Shown in pieces: positions 26,201 to 41,200 of a stretch of DNA of 64,000 bases (its first letter is position 1; every line of letters begins with the position of its first letter). Source of the DNA: Bactericera cockerelli (taxonomy: Eukaryota > Arthropoda > Insecta > Hemiptera > Triozidae); assembly GCA_024516035.1 (NCBI GenBank), contig CM044966.1, positions 16,971,759-17,035,758 on the forward strand. The letters run 5' to 3'. The translations under genes were made by a program, and so were the position numbers. The notes beneath the pieces are model-generated. The model was not told the origin of the DNA. It was given only the letters and a program-made list of their open reading frames with translations, and did not search any database.

Positions 26201-29200
26201 CAGTGGTAAAGGCGGCATTCTGTGAATCCAAAGACTCCAGAGGTCGTGGGTTCGAAATCCAGCTGGGACATGACATGTTATCCTCCCAATTGGGATTTTT
26301 GCCACATAATAATATTATGTCTTGGGCTTACTGCTGGAATAATGGGACTTAAATGGTCCTAATCGGGCAGTATAAACAAGGCGATATTATTATTATTATT
26401 GTGTGTTTGTATATAATTATATTCTTCTAATAAACCGTTTCATAATAATAATAACAATGATAGTATTGTGAACAGAACAACACCTGGAGATTTTATTGGG
26501 TGATTTAATTCCACTTACCATACCAATCCTCAGCGGGATAGTACACAACTTTGTATCCCTGGACTATCCCATTCCTGGCATCATTGGGGACAGGACCCCA
26601 GGTTATCTTCAGGCTGGTAGAGGTCAGGGGAGAGCAAGCGATGTTGTCGGGGGGCGAGGAGGGGGCTGACAATTCAGCATATTAGTCAGTATAAACAGAA
26701 AAGTGAGAAGTTGTACTAGATAATTGAAACAATTGATTAATTGTTTAGCATTAGTACCGCCCTTGGTCGAATTTTGTTTTATTCATTTCAATTTCTATGT
26801 ATGTATAAATAAATAAAACAAATATCCCCACCTTCAGCACAAGATTTTCTATTTTTTTTTTTTTTTTTTGGGTATACCCTCTTTATTTATTGAAGATGTT
26901 TATTACCATTATTAAAACTGATGCTCAACTTATATTGCTTGATTACTCATAAACAATTTAAACCTTAATTTTTTTAATGTATTGTTGTATTGTAATATTT
27001 AAGTTATTTTTAAAAATATTTTTCCTTGTAAATTTAATTCACACTCAATAAATACCCTTTTCAAGGAGGTCCTTGCTGTTATTGTTGATGTTGTTGTTGT
27101 TGTAGCCTGTAGGTCCTTGCTCATTGATTTGAGTGAAATTGAGTCTTAAAAAAAAGGGTTAATAGTTAAGTAACTGAGTTAGGTGACACTCACCTCCCTC
27201 ATTTGTCCTCGTGAGGAAAGGCTCGGAGAAGGGCCCCTTGCCCACGCTGTTGTAACTCCTCACCACAATCACGTACTTGGTATAGGGTGCCAGGCCGGTG
27301 ATGCGAAGCTCCCCTTCATACTGGTTGTCTGCAAAAATGAGGAAGCACAGGGTGACGAAACTTTAAATAAAATAAAAACCTTTGCGTCGCTTTCAACCGC
27401 AATCTATTTTTTTTTTTTAATTTTTTTTTTTTTTTTTTAACCTTTTGTATTATTATCTTTTCTGCTCTGTACTTGGATTACAATATAAGGGTTGGGTAGA
27501 AGAGATTGCCATAGGCAATAACCCCGCCCTTTAGTTAGAACATGCAATGCGTAACGCGCTAACTCACTCTGCCACGGTGACTACCTAATGAGTATACAAT
27601 ATCAAAAAGAACTTTAATTTTAAAGAAACAAATGTCCACCCACCGAGTTCCACCGACTTCATGGTGTAGGAGGTGAGAGCCAGACTGGAGCCAGACGACA
27701 CCTGGTAGCCCACATATTATTATTATTATTGTTTTTTTTTTAACTTCACTTGATTTTTTTTATTTTTATAACTGTGATATGATTGTTTTTAAACCTTTCT
27801 TGTGTGATATATTCAATTCATTTTATTTGTTTTCTGTTTGTAAATAGAGCTAAGCTCGTAAATATACACCCGTGCTGCAAGCATTCACTTTTTATTTATT
27901 TATTTTTTATTTATTTATTTGTTTATTCATTTATTTTTTATTTATTATTTATTTATTATTCTGAAAGAAACCAAAGTCCACCCACCGAGTTCCACCGACT
28001 TCATGGTGTAGGAGGTGAGAGCCAGACTGGAGCCAGAGGACACCTGGTAGCCCACATATTATTATTATTCTAATACAAATAACCCCGCCCTTTAGGTAGG
28101 ACTTTAACTTCATTCACTTTTTTTTCTTGTATATTTGCTTGATATTTTTGTTTTTCTTTATATTCCATTGTATTCTACTGTATATATTTTTTGTTCTAAA
28201 AAAAAAAAAAAAAAAAAAAAAAAGCCGTTCTAGCCGACCTCAGTAGCTCAATCGATAAGGCGGCGGACTTGTAACATGGAGGTCGGTGGTTCGAGTCCCA
28301 AGTTAAGCATAAATTTAGTAAGGTGGGTTTGATTAATTGTGATATCACATCGTGATTAACACAAATATGATAACTATATTTTTTGTTCTACCTAATAAAG
28401 CTTAAAAAAAAAAAACCAATGTCCACCCACCGAGTTCCACCGACTTCATGGTGTAGGAGGTGAGAGCCAGACTGGAGCCAGACGACACCTGGTAGCCCAC
28501 ATCGTACCCCAGCAGGGCGCCATGCCACCCCTCCCTGGCGGGCGCCTTCCACTTGATGAGCAGCTCCGTGGGGTCACTGACCCCGGGGTCAGAGCTGACC
28601 TCCCGCGGCGCCCCGCTGGGGGCTGAAAAAGAAAGACGATAAGGTAAGCGCTTGCTTTAGCATGCTTTCATAGCAAATTACTACACATAAATTTCAGAAC
28701 AAAACAGTGTGCAGTATTTATTTATTTAAACAATAAACGGGCTTAATTGCCCTGTTCTAACTATTGTACAATATATTTCCCTAACTAATCCTAGTGAAAA
28801 ATATATAAAATTCTATATCTATATAGATTAAAAAAAAAAAAAAAAAAAAAATAGATTACATACAAAAGACAATAATACTAATATTATTATTATTAGATCT
28901 AAAAAAATAAGATAAGACGTGGTTCTGTAACTATACAACATTGTTCTTTCAAGAGTATTATTTTGTTGTGTGACTAATTGCGTGAAAAATAAGTCCTTGA
29001 AACATAGAAAATGGACGTTTTTGATATCAGTTCTTTTTAATTATTCCAACACCTGACGACTATTTTTACATGAAGTGTTTTTTGGGGGATGATTATTAAC
29101 GAAGTTACACGACAACCTCCGAAGGTTAGCTTACCCTCCTCCAGTGTGGTGGCCTGTAGCTCGCCTCCCGTGTCGCTCATGCCCAGCACATTCTCCGCTA

Positions 29201-32200
29201 GGAGGCGCACTTGGTACTGAGTGGCGGGGAGGAGTGGCGTCAGAGTGGCGGAGGTCTGGGACCCGGGCACCACCACCTTCAGCGGCTGGCTCGGCCATGC
29301 CTCTGTGGAATGAAAGGTTATTCTTCTTAAAGTATCTTAGAAGCTTTTATCATTAACTTAGGATAAGAACCTTTGTAAAAATCCAATATTGTTAATAAAT
29401 AAATAAAATAAAATGTATAACGCTATCTATGTTTACTCTGAAAAATGAGATTGGAGGCGGAATTCATAGACTTTTTCGTAATACCTCTGGGCGAAATTCA
29501 TAGACAAATTATTCTATATCACAAGTCACTGCTAAACGTCGGTTTGCCCTATCTTACACAGTACGCAATCCGTGACATAGTGTCACAGAGGTATTACAAA
29601 AACGTCGATTAATTCCGCCCTAAGTATCAATTTTGCGTATTGTCTTCGAGATAAAGAACAAACCAAGTTTATTAATGATGAGCAAGATAACTTATTAACA
29701 ACTGAAGAAGAAATAAATAACACTTGGAAAAGATATTTTGAAACACTTTTGAATGTTGTGGATGAAGATGAAAGAGAACCAGATGAAGAAGGACAAGAAC
29801 ATGTAAATGTAGAAAATAATGATGAAGATTTTAGTTGGAATGACATTGCATACGTATGGAAGTTTATAAAAACAGGCAAATCAGCAGGTATAGATGAAAT
29901 CACTGGTGAAATGATAAAAAGCTCAGGTCTAGTCGGTAAACACTGGTTGTTTCGATTATTTCAAACTATTTGGAAAAATGGAAAAGTGCCAGAAGAATGG
30001 AAGAAAGGAATTATTATACCGATATATAAGAAAGGAAATAAAAAGAAATGCTCAAACTATCGTGGAATAACATTAACATCTCATGTAGCCAAACTTTTTG
30101 AACGTGTCATTGAAAGAAGAATAAGACCTGTCATAGAAGAAAAATTAAATGAAGAACAGTATGGCTTCAGATCAGGAAGATCTACAACCGACTTAATTTT
30201 TGCAATCCGCCAGCTATTAGAAAAATATTACGAACATGACAAAACAATATGGCTAGCATTCTTGGACATAAAAAAAGCATTTGACGCTATAAAAAGACAG
30301 AAAGTATGGGAAACTCTAAGAAATATGAACATCAATCCTAAAATAGTTAATATCATAATCAATATGTATCTAGGTATTAGTAGCCAAGTAAAAACCAGTT
30401 TTGGCCTTACAGAACCTTTCGAAATTCACTCAGGCCTTAGACAAGGGGGTGTCCTCTCCCCTCTACTTTTCATAACAACTATGAATACAATACAAGAAAG
30501 AGTAAAACAGAATATTGGCATAGAGAGAATGAAAATGATGTTGTTTGCAGACGATATAGTAATATGGGGGGAATCAAAAGAGGAAGTTCAACTACAAGTT
30601 ACAAAATGGGCGGAAAATGCAAAAGAATATGGCCTGATATTTAGCCAAGAAAAGAGTGAGGTAATTATTATGAACAGAATAGAACAACAACATCAAGGAA
30701 GTATTGAAATGGACGGAGTAGAACTCAAAATAACAGATAAGTTCAAATATCTTGGCAGCCTAATTACAAATACAGCATCCATCGAACAAGAAATAAGCCA
30801 TAGAATACAAATGGGAGGAAACTTTTTTCAAGCTGTCAGAAATCTAATATGGAATAAGAAAGTCCCAATCAAATGTAAAAAAACCTTGTATCAAACATAC
30901 TACCTCCCCATATTAACATACGGCTCAGACACCTGGCCAATGAGAAAAAAGGATACAAAAAGAATACAGGTTGCTGAAATGAAATTCTTAAGAAGCATTG
31001 CTGGCAAAACAAGACGAGATCGCATAAGAAATGAAAACATCAGAAGCATGCTAGGGTTTGAAAGTTTAGAACATAGAATGTCGAAAAGTAGACTGAAATG
31101 GTTTGGACATATGATGAGGATGAATGAAAACAAATTACCGAAAATAATGTACGAAAAGAAAGTTCAAGGAAAAAGACCACGAGGAAGACCCAGACATCGT
31201 TACAAAGACACTCTGAAATCAGATATAGAAAAGAGAGGGTTTACTCTAGAAGTAATTGAGAGGGATCAGAAATATAATAATAGACTATGGTGGAGAGGCT
31301 TCGTCCATCGACCCGTTACGACGGAACGAAACCGGTTTGATTGATTGGAGAAAACCGGTGCTAAGTCATGACTTAAGTTCTCGATTTTGTCTATTATTTC
31401 GCCCTTCAGAATCAAATAACACTGAAATCTTAATACATGATCTGGCATTCTAAGCCAACTTCAGGCTAGTAATATAGGTACATATTCCGGTTCAAAATAT
31501 ACATACAAATTAATAATATTTATCTGTATTATTCCTTCACATGTTTTTATTTTACACAAAAATTAGTCTCTATTTTACTTTTATAATAACTGATTGTTGG
31601 TATTTTTTAAAAAAGCAAAGTTTTCCTGTGAGCTTTTTCTTTTTTGTCAAGAAATAGTGTTTACTAATACCTTCAGAAGACTTGTACTGTATGATGTACT
31701 GAGTGATGGGAGCGTTGCCAGAATAGGGCTGCGTCCAGGATATCTGAAGTGAGCGACTGCTTTCTTCTGTGATGCGAATGTTTTTGGGAGACTCGGGGGT
31801 TTCTGAGAGAGAGAAAAAAACAAAGTTAAAACACGCAGTTAATTTTTTGCTAAGCTGTGTCAGGTCAAAAAAATACCTCCGTGGCTCAGTGGTTAAGAGC
31901 ATTGGTTGCTGACCCGGAGGTTGCGAGTTCGAATCCCGGCCGGATCGTACAATTCTAACCGAATTTTTCCGTTTCCGGAATGGCATGGATGTAAAGGTAA
32001 AGGGCCCTGAAGTAATGCAAAAGCGGTTCCGGGTCACAATTACCTTTTCAAAAACTTAGTAGAGCGAGTTTGAGTAGTTGTGATATAACGAAAGTGATTA
32101 ACACAAACATGATAACTTTTTGAACTTTAATAATAGTTTTCACAACTTACCTTAAAAATATACAAAATAAATAAAAAAAATGGTTTAGTTTTAGTAGAGC

Positions 32201-35200
32201 GAGTTTGAGCAGTTGTGATATCACGAAAGCGATAAACACAAATATGATAACTTTTTTTTAACTTTAATAATGGTTTACCTTGCACTAGTAGCTGGATAGT
32301 CATCTCGGCAGTGCCGTGGTAGTTGGTAGCTAGACAGGACAAAGTTCCTGTGTCCTGTCTAAACACATTGGCGATGCCCAGCTCGGAGATCATGCCGTCC
32401 TCCAGCACTTGCTCTCGGATTGAAAACCTGCAGGAATTCAATCAATCAATTAATCAATCAATCAATTTACTGCCAGAGTCGATACAAGAGCTTCCTGAAG
32501 TAATACCAACGTGGTTCCAGGAAATACTAAAGAAGAACGGGGGGGTTTTTAGCGGGTGAGCCGACAGAATTGGTACCCTTCAAGAGGGGGGACACACCAT
32601 ACCCTGTCGACAAGTCCCGCATATCCTTCAGCACTAGATCTTTGCTCAAGGAATCTTATAAGATTTTCCCCTCAAAAAAAAAAAAAAAAAAGAGTCGATG
32701 GCGCGTTGAATGCACCACTTCTCGTAGGATCTTAGAAGCCAAACAAAAATGGCTTAGGATGGGTCCTCTGTATATAAAAAAATATGAAAAATAAAACAAA
32801 TGATTTATTATTATTATTATTATCTCCGAAGTTAAGCAACGTCCAGATGAGGTGAAGACTTCGTGATGCTGGCATTCCGGCCTAACCCAGGCTGGGTGAG
32901 GTCAATGTGGGTAGCAGGTTTGTAAGTTTCCTGCGAATGGAGGGTCAAACTCCCGTCTTGCAGTTGAAAAACGATGTTAAACTCTAAGAAAACAATCAAT
33001 TTGCTGTTTATTTATACATTACTGTAAATATGGTCACCTAGAGTCGATGTCCTCCGAGATTCTCTGCCCCTCCTTCTTCCACCTGATCTCGAGAGGATTG
33101 TCTCCCTCGCCTTGCACAGCAGATGTGCCTTCTCACTCTTGAGCACCGTCACGTGCTTACTCTTCTGGGGAAAGTGAGGGGGAGCTGTGAAGAGAAAAGG
33201 AGACAAAATGTACAGCACAATGCTTTCTCATATTCCCTCTCCGCCTTGCACAGCAGATGTGCCTCCTCACTCTTGAGTACTGTCGCGTGCTTACTCTTCT
33301 GAGGAAAGTGAGGGGGAGCTGTGAAGAGAGGAGACAAAATAATGTACAACACACTGCTTTCTCATATTCCCCCTCCGCTTTGCACAGCAGATGTGCCTTC
33401 TCACTCTTAAGTACTGTCACGTGCTTACTCTTCTGGGGAAAGTGAGGGGGAGCTGTGAAGAGAGGAGTCAAAATGTACAGCACACTGCTTTCTCATATTC
33501 CCCCTCCAAAGTTGTTGTTGTCGTTGTAGCCAGCTTGGCTACAGCTGTGGGGTTGATGGTTTTTATTCAAATTTAGTTGAAAAGTTGGTTCGTTCTGAAG
33601 CGCATATTTCTATGTGCGATCAACCATCATGACTATCATGAGAACTTGGGTTTTTTCTTTATAGGTCATTTAACCCTTGGAAAAGTGCAAGCTAGCTTTG
33701 GTTGTTGTGGTTGGCTAGTCTGTTTATAGTCCTCTAGCGAGACATAACAAGTAAAGTAGTCAACTTTAGCTATGAAACATTGTTTGCTTTCAAACTTACA
33801 ATTTTTGATTTATATATATTTTTATTTCTTTTACAAATAAAATATTTCCTATAACTTACAATTGACCTTGAGAAAGACAACCTTGCTGATACCAGAGCCT
33901 ATGTTGTTCTTCGCCTCACAGAGGTAATGACCTTGGTTAGACTTGGCAGCGCTGGAGAACTCTAGCGTGCCGTTGCTATGTTGCCGCACGTGAGGTTCGT
34001 AGCTGAAGTCCTTGTACTCTGTGGACTCCACACCTAAGAAAAAATAAGGGCAAATAGGTTAGACTTGGCAGCGCTGGAGAACTCTAGGGTACCAAAGTCG
34101 TTGTACTCTGTGGACTCCACACCTGAGAAGAATTAAGGGCAAATAGATTAGACTTGGCAGCGCTGCAGAACTCTAGCGTATGAAAGTACCCAGACAGCAC
34201 GGAAGGTGACTTCCAGTCTGGATTTAAGGTGGAAATATCCAGGTGTATAAAGTCAACTGGACCTCCAACTGTCCCGACAGCTGGATTTTTCCATCATGGA
34301 TTAAATCAGTTGACCAGCCACCTGGATATTTCCAACAAAAATCCATCTAGACTCAGTCACCTGGGCAGTCAGCTGGAAATATAACGACTCTCTCCAGCTA
34401 GGACATGAGTAGAATTTAGTCAGTTGACCAGTCAGCTGGAAATGTTCCATATTTTTCCAGTTTACATAAAACGCGTCCTTTGTTGAAGACGCCATCTTTG
34501 ATCTTTCGTAATTTCTTGTGATATTGGTGATATGCCCAGACAGCACAGTCAACTGGATGTATACCATACTGTTAGGTGGAAAAAGTCTACTTGCCCACCT
34601 GGAAATCAACTGGAGATTTCCACCTTCCACCTGACCTCCACCTGGAAATCAACTGGAAATGAACTGGAAAGTAACCCAACTTTTAACTGGAAGTCAGTTG
34701 CCCAAAGTCAACTGGATTTGTTCCACTTATTTCCAGCTACTTATAGCGCTCTCTAGTGGATGGGTAGTAACTCACTACCACAATGTTGACATACCTATTT
34801 ACCTATACTGTACATTATACTACATAATAATCAAATGCTACGCTCTTGGTTTTGAGGTCGTGGGTTCGAATCCCATTATATGCATTTTTTTTGCAAATAA
34901 TAATAATAATAATAGTAATAAAAATCTAGAAACAAATGTATATTAGGCATAAATTCAATTTCAGTTATTTAATTTAGAGGCCATACATTCAAATCTCATG
35001 AAGAATATTTTTTTTGTATAAAAATAAAGTAATAAATTTTAAATAGGTTTTTTTAACACATAAACACACAAATTTGGGTATAATTTTTTTTTATAGAAAT
35101 TTGGAAAGAAAAAGAAAATAACTAATCTGTTTTAAACAACACAATTCAAATAAGACTCTTTAACATGATTATATTTTACAATAAGAGTGTTTATTATTAA

Positions 35201-38200
35201 TAAAAAAATTGTCACAAAAGTGTAAAATGCACTATTAAATTTCCACCATGTCACAAGACCTTGTACCAATGTATCACAAGTACTTCCTAAGTAGGTATAA
35301 TAATACTATATATAATACTCAAAGTTGTGCATGTCTGGCTGACTATGTCCTCTTGGGGTTACAATACGAAACGGTACTTTCACTGAGAGTTCACCCCCCC
35401 TAAGCCACCTTCAACATACTAGAAAATTATCAAAATAAAAATATGTAATACAATTTTCAAGTGCACTGGTAATCAAGTGGTTAACGTGCTAGTCAGATAA
35501 TCCACTTAGCGTAGGGTTCCGTTGTTTCAATTTTTTCCTCATTATGGTTGTGACCACATAATAATAAGACTCTGAGGGTTAGGTGGTAGAAGATGCTTTG
35601 AGCATAACCTGACCTGGTGGTTACCTTCCAATTAAAAATGTTATTATTATTTTCATTAGGACACCGGCCATGAGAAAAAACCTTAATGGTGACAAAATGC
35701 CAGGTTTTAGCTAGTATAGAAATAAAATAATGATATCCAATTATAAAATATGCTCATACCATGTACAATTACATAATCACAATAAAATAATAATACTATG
35801 TAAATGAAAATATATTTCTTCAGTGAAACCAAAAATAACAAAGAAATAAACTAATAGCCAGCAGAAAATGATGATGAGGCATTGAATACACCAGTTTTTA
35901 TGAAATAGCCAAAGTTAAGCAATGTCTAACGTGGTGGAACATGGATTAGTGAATGTTATTATGTATTTGTAATCCTTCATGACAATTTACATACTTCTGT
36001 GGCTAATTAGAATTGCTGGGCTGTTTGCTTTGAGAATTATTACCAAAAAAGCATTGTTATACTTAAATTAAAACAAAATTGACTTAATTGTTAAGACTAG
36101 TGAAATTATAAAACACAATAGTGTGGAACACTTTTTTTTAATAGATATAAAATGAACACAAAATTTGAGGGGCTTCATAGTAATAAGGTGGTTTAGAAAG
36201 CTGAATAGTTAATATTATTATTAGAGACAGTGCACAGAAGATTGGCTAATTAATTTTGAGTCAAATAATCAGGAAGCATGTAAAAAAGTATACACTACAT
36301 CATCTTTTTAGTGTGGCAGAAGCACGTACGAGTGAAAAATTCATTTTATAATAAAATATTATGTATTGCATATCTAAATAAAATCCACAGAATGAAAATT
36401 TTCATTATCTAGCACCATACATCAGATAATTCAGCTGTTTCCTTGCTTGACCCAGGACCTTTTTTAAGGTACAATTCCAAGTGAATTGATGGTGTTGAAC
36501 CCCTGTGCTAGTTTGACTGTCCAGTGTCCAGGAACAGTAGAGTGCAGAAAGTTCATTATTGTCCAAGTGCATGGAGTATTGTCCAATGAAGAATGTTATC
36601 CATTTTTAACTTTTTGTTGTCCTTTCCTTTTCTTCTGTCACGATTCACGATTTAGAATTTTAGACAAACCAAAGAACTCCTTCTGTGACATCTCAAAATC
36701 AAATATGGAGTTCAGTAAGAATTAACACTTTCTCGAAATCAAATTTGAAGTCCAGTAAGAATTAACACTTGCAGTAGTTATAAAAATGTTCAAAAACTAA
36801 TTGAAATAGGTACCAATTATAAAAAGAATTAAAACAACTCACAATAATCGAGAATCACAAAAACGGAATTTCTCTAAAAAATTATTCAAAGATTAAAGAT
36901 GGCGAATGCAACAAGAACACTCTCGGTATAGTTCGTGTGAAACCCGAATCAATCCGAGAGCGCGTTTTAACTGAACTGGAGAAATGTGGAGCATCTCCAG
37001 CTGACTGGTCAACTGACTAAATTCTATTTATGTCCTAGCTGGAGAGATTCGTTATACTTCCAGCTGACTGCCCAGGTGACTGAGTCTAGATGGATTTTTG
37101 TTGGAAATATCCAGGTGGCTGGTCAACTGATTTAATCCATAATGGAAAAATCCAGCTGTCGGGACAGCTGGAGGTCCAGTTGACTTTATACACCTGGATA
37201 TTTCCACCTTAAATCCAGACTGGAAGTCACCTGCCGTGCTGTCTGGGATGGTGATTGTAAATTGTTTTAAATAATTAATAATTCTTTTAAATATGTATTT
37301 CATTTAGTTTTGAACATTTTTAAATACAAATATCATTTTAATTAGTTTTGATCTTTTTTATAACTACTGGAAGTGTTTAGATAAAACTCGTCCTTTGTTG
37401 AAGGAAATTCAGAAATTGTGATATTTTTGTGACAAATTGTGAATTGTTTTAAATAATTAATAATTCTCTTGAATAATAGGTATTTCATTTATTTGAACAT
37501 ATTTTAAATACAAATAATATTATTAGTTTTGAACATCTTTTTTATAACTATGAAAGTGTTTACTTTGTCATTTCTGAACTCCAAATTTGCTTTCGAGATG
37601 TTTCAAAAAATAGTTCTTAAGTTTGTCTAAATCGTGACAGAAGGAAAGGAGAGGACAAGAAGCAGTTAATACTGGATCACCTTTTTCATCTGACAATAAC
37701 CATCCATTTCTAGAGACATCCACTTGGACCCTAATGAACTTTCTGCACTCTGCTGTTCCTGGACCTTCAGTGGGATTAACACCTTCAGTTCACTTGGAAT
37801 CATACCAGCTACCCATATTAATCTCACCTAGCCTAGCCAAGCCAAAGCAGGACCATGAATGCTAGTCTCATGTGTTAAGGGAAACAGAATTTTTTATGCT
37901 CAAGATCTCTTGACCATAGGTTGGCTAAAAAAAGGTTCTGGTTCAAGCAAAGAAACAGCTGAATGCATAGTGCTAGATAGTGAAATTTTTCACTCTGTGG
38001 ATTTTATTTAGATGTACAATACTTTATAAAATATAAATATTCATTATAAAATGAATATTTCACTGATAGGTGGTTCTGCCACACTAAAAAATGATGTTTA
38101 CTTTGTGACATGCTTCCTGATTACCTACTTGATTTAAAATTATTTGGCCAATTTACTGTGCACTGTTCATAATAACAATAATAACTATTGTGCTCTCTCT

Positions 38201-41200
38201 ACCACCTTATTACTATGAAGGCCCTTAAATTTTGAGTTAATTTTATATCTATTTAAAAAAAGTGTTCCACACTATTGTGTTTTATAATTTCACTAGTCTT
38301 AACAAGTCAATTTTGTTTTAATTTAAGTATAACAATGTTTTTTGGTAATAATTCTCAAAGCAAACAACCCAGCAATTCTAATTAGCCACAGCAGTATATA
38401 AATTGTCATGAAGGATTACAAATACATAATAACATTCACTAATCCATGTTCAACCCCGTTAGACATTGCTTAACTTTTGCAATTTCATGAAAACTGGTGT
38501 ATTCCATGCCCCATCTTTATTTTCTGCTGGCTATTAGTTTATTTCTTTGTTATTTTTGGTTTCTCAAAAGAAATATATTTTAATTTACATAGTATTATTA
38601 TTTTATTGTGATTATGTACATGTTATGAGCATATTTTATAATTGGATATCATTATTTTATTTCTATACTAGCTAAAACCTGGCATTTTGTCACCATTAAG
38701 GTTTTTTCTCATGGCCGGTGTCCCAATAAAAATAATAATAACACTTTTAACTGGAAGGTAACCACCAGGTAAGGTTAAAGGTTATGCTCAAAGCATTTTC
38801 TACCACCTAACCCTCAGAGTCTTATTATTATGTGGTCACAACCATAATGAGGAAAAAATTGAAACAACGGAACCCTACGCTAGGTTGATTATCTGACTAG
38901 CGCATTAACCACTTGATTACCAGTGCACTTGAAAATTGTATTAGATATTTTAATTTTGATAATTTTCTAGTATGTTGAAGGTGGCTTAGGGGGGGTGAAC
39001 TCTCAGTGAGAGTACCGTTTGGTATTGTAACCCCAAGAGGACATAGTCAGCCAGACATGCATAACTTTGAGTTTTATATATAGAGATTATACCTACTTAG
39101 AAATACTTGTGATACATTGGTACAAGGTCTTGTGACATGGTGGAAATTTGATAGTGCATTTTACACTTTTGGGACAATTTTTTTAATAATAAACACTCTT
39201 ATTGTAAAAATATAATAATGTTAAAGAGTCTTATTTGAATTGTGTTGTTTAAAACAGAGTAGTTATTTTCTTTTTCTTTCCAAATTTATATATGAAAAAA
39301 AATATAGTCAAAATTGTGTGTGTGTACGTGTTAAAAAAACCTATTTAAAATTTATTACTTTATTTTTATACAAAAAAAATATTCTTCATAAGATTTGAAT
39401 GTATGGCCTCTAAATTAAATAACTGAAATTGAATTTATGCCTAATATACATTTGTTTCTAGTATTTTTATTACTATTATTATTTGAAAAAAAAAAAAAAA
39501 AAATGCATATAATGGGATTCGAACCCACAACCTCAAAACCAAGAGCGTAGCATTTGATTATTATGTAGTATAATGTACAGTATAGGTAAATAGGTATGTC
39601 AACATTGTGGTAGTGAGTTACTACCCATCCACTAGAGAGCGCTACAAGTAGCTGGAAATAAGTGGAACAAATCCAGTTGACTTTGGGCAACTGACTTCCA
39701 GTTAAAAGTTGGGTTACTTTCCAGTTCATTTCCAGTTGATTTCCAGGTGGAGGTCAGGTGGAAGGTGGAAATCTCCAGTTGATTTCCAGGTGGGCAAGTA
39801 GACTTTTTCCACCTAACAGTATGGTATACATCCAGTTGACTGTGCTGTCTGGGTATAGTATAGTATAGTTGAATTAATGTAGTAACTGGGGCTTTGAAGC
39901 CGAAAGACCCAAGTTTCCCAGTTACTGGGGTTTGACGAAGAAAAGGCCGCTGGTTCAATAACGCTACTACAAAGGGGTGTATTAAAAGGTATTTAAGAAT
40001 ATTAAATTTACACGGAAAGATAAAAGGAAGAAATAATCTACTACTACGAAATGAGATTGGATGGTCTTACCTTGAGTACTTGTACCAAGTACTTACGTAC
40101 GCCTTTAGAAATGGATCAAAGGGGGTAGATTGAGGAAGGAGCGAAGACGTACCCTGCCTGACCACTGTTTGTAACAATCTGAACGAGGCATCGTCGTTCC
40201 CAATCTATCGTACCGAATTTCTGTGGCTTTCTTTGTAAGAACATATGATATGCCTATCATCTGATATCGAAGTGTTATCTCTAACAGTTAGGGGCGTAGA
40301 GATCGATTGATATGCGCGGGGAAAGTTTGGAGGCAATTCAAACTGGAGTCACATGGCGTGAACATCCCCCCAGCCTTGAAAGAGTGCACTTTCAACCATT
40401 CAAAAACAATGCAAATAATCAATGAAAATGGTTAAAAGCAAATAATGCAAAATATCAAGAACAAAGAAAGTAACAGTAAATTAGCAACAATAGATAACTA
40501 CAACTACAAGATTATATGTAAAATAAAAAAAAGGAAATTGCATGAGCAAAACTACAAAATAAAATAAAAATCGAACTTATCAAAACTACAAAATAAATCA
40601 AAATTGCCTTAGCAAAGTACTCTTAAGAAAAATAGAAATTTGCCTGAACAAATCACCAGTGCTACCACTGTGAAGTAAAATAAAATTTATTTACAAGTCT
40701 CATCATATTATAATGTGAAACATGACAATAAGTAGGTAAGTACCTACTGCGAAGGTAAGGGGCACAGTTTATTAACTGGCCGCTTCAATTCACCCTTTTG
40801 GGTTTTAACTAGAGCCACGCGAGCAACACCGTCCTTTCCAGGATAAGTCTCTACTACTTTAGCAAGTGACCAATGTAAGGGTGGCACATTGTCCTGCTTT
40901 ATTAAAACTATTTGTCCTGGACTAAGAGGTGAGGAACTAGTGTTCCATTTTTCACGCGACTGTAAGTCATGAAGATATTCGGAGTTCCAACGTTTCCAAA
41001 ATGTTTGGATAATTTGGTCCAATAACTTATATCGAGTAAGTCGATTTGGATTTTCATCTACTACGTCAGAGGCCGGTAGGCTTTCTAATGGAATTTGAGT
41101 AAAAAAAATGTACAGGAGTGAGAACACTCGGTTCTGAAGGGTCTGAACTCAAGACACATAATGGACGAGAATTCAAAAGAGCTTCTATTTGTGCTGAAAT

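Noticed and set aside
29583..29903. Minus-strand Ser-rich protein
   Set aside because: Antisense shadow of the LINE reverse-transcriptase frame.
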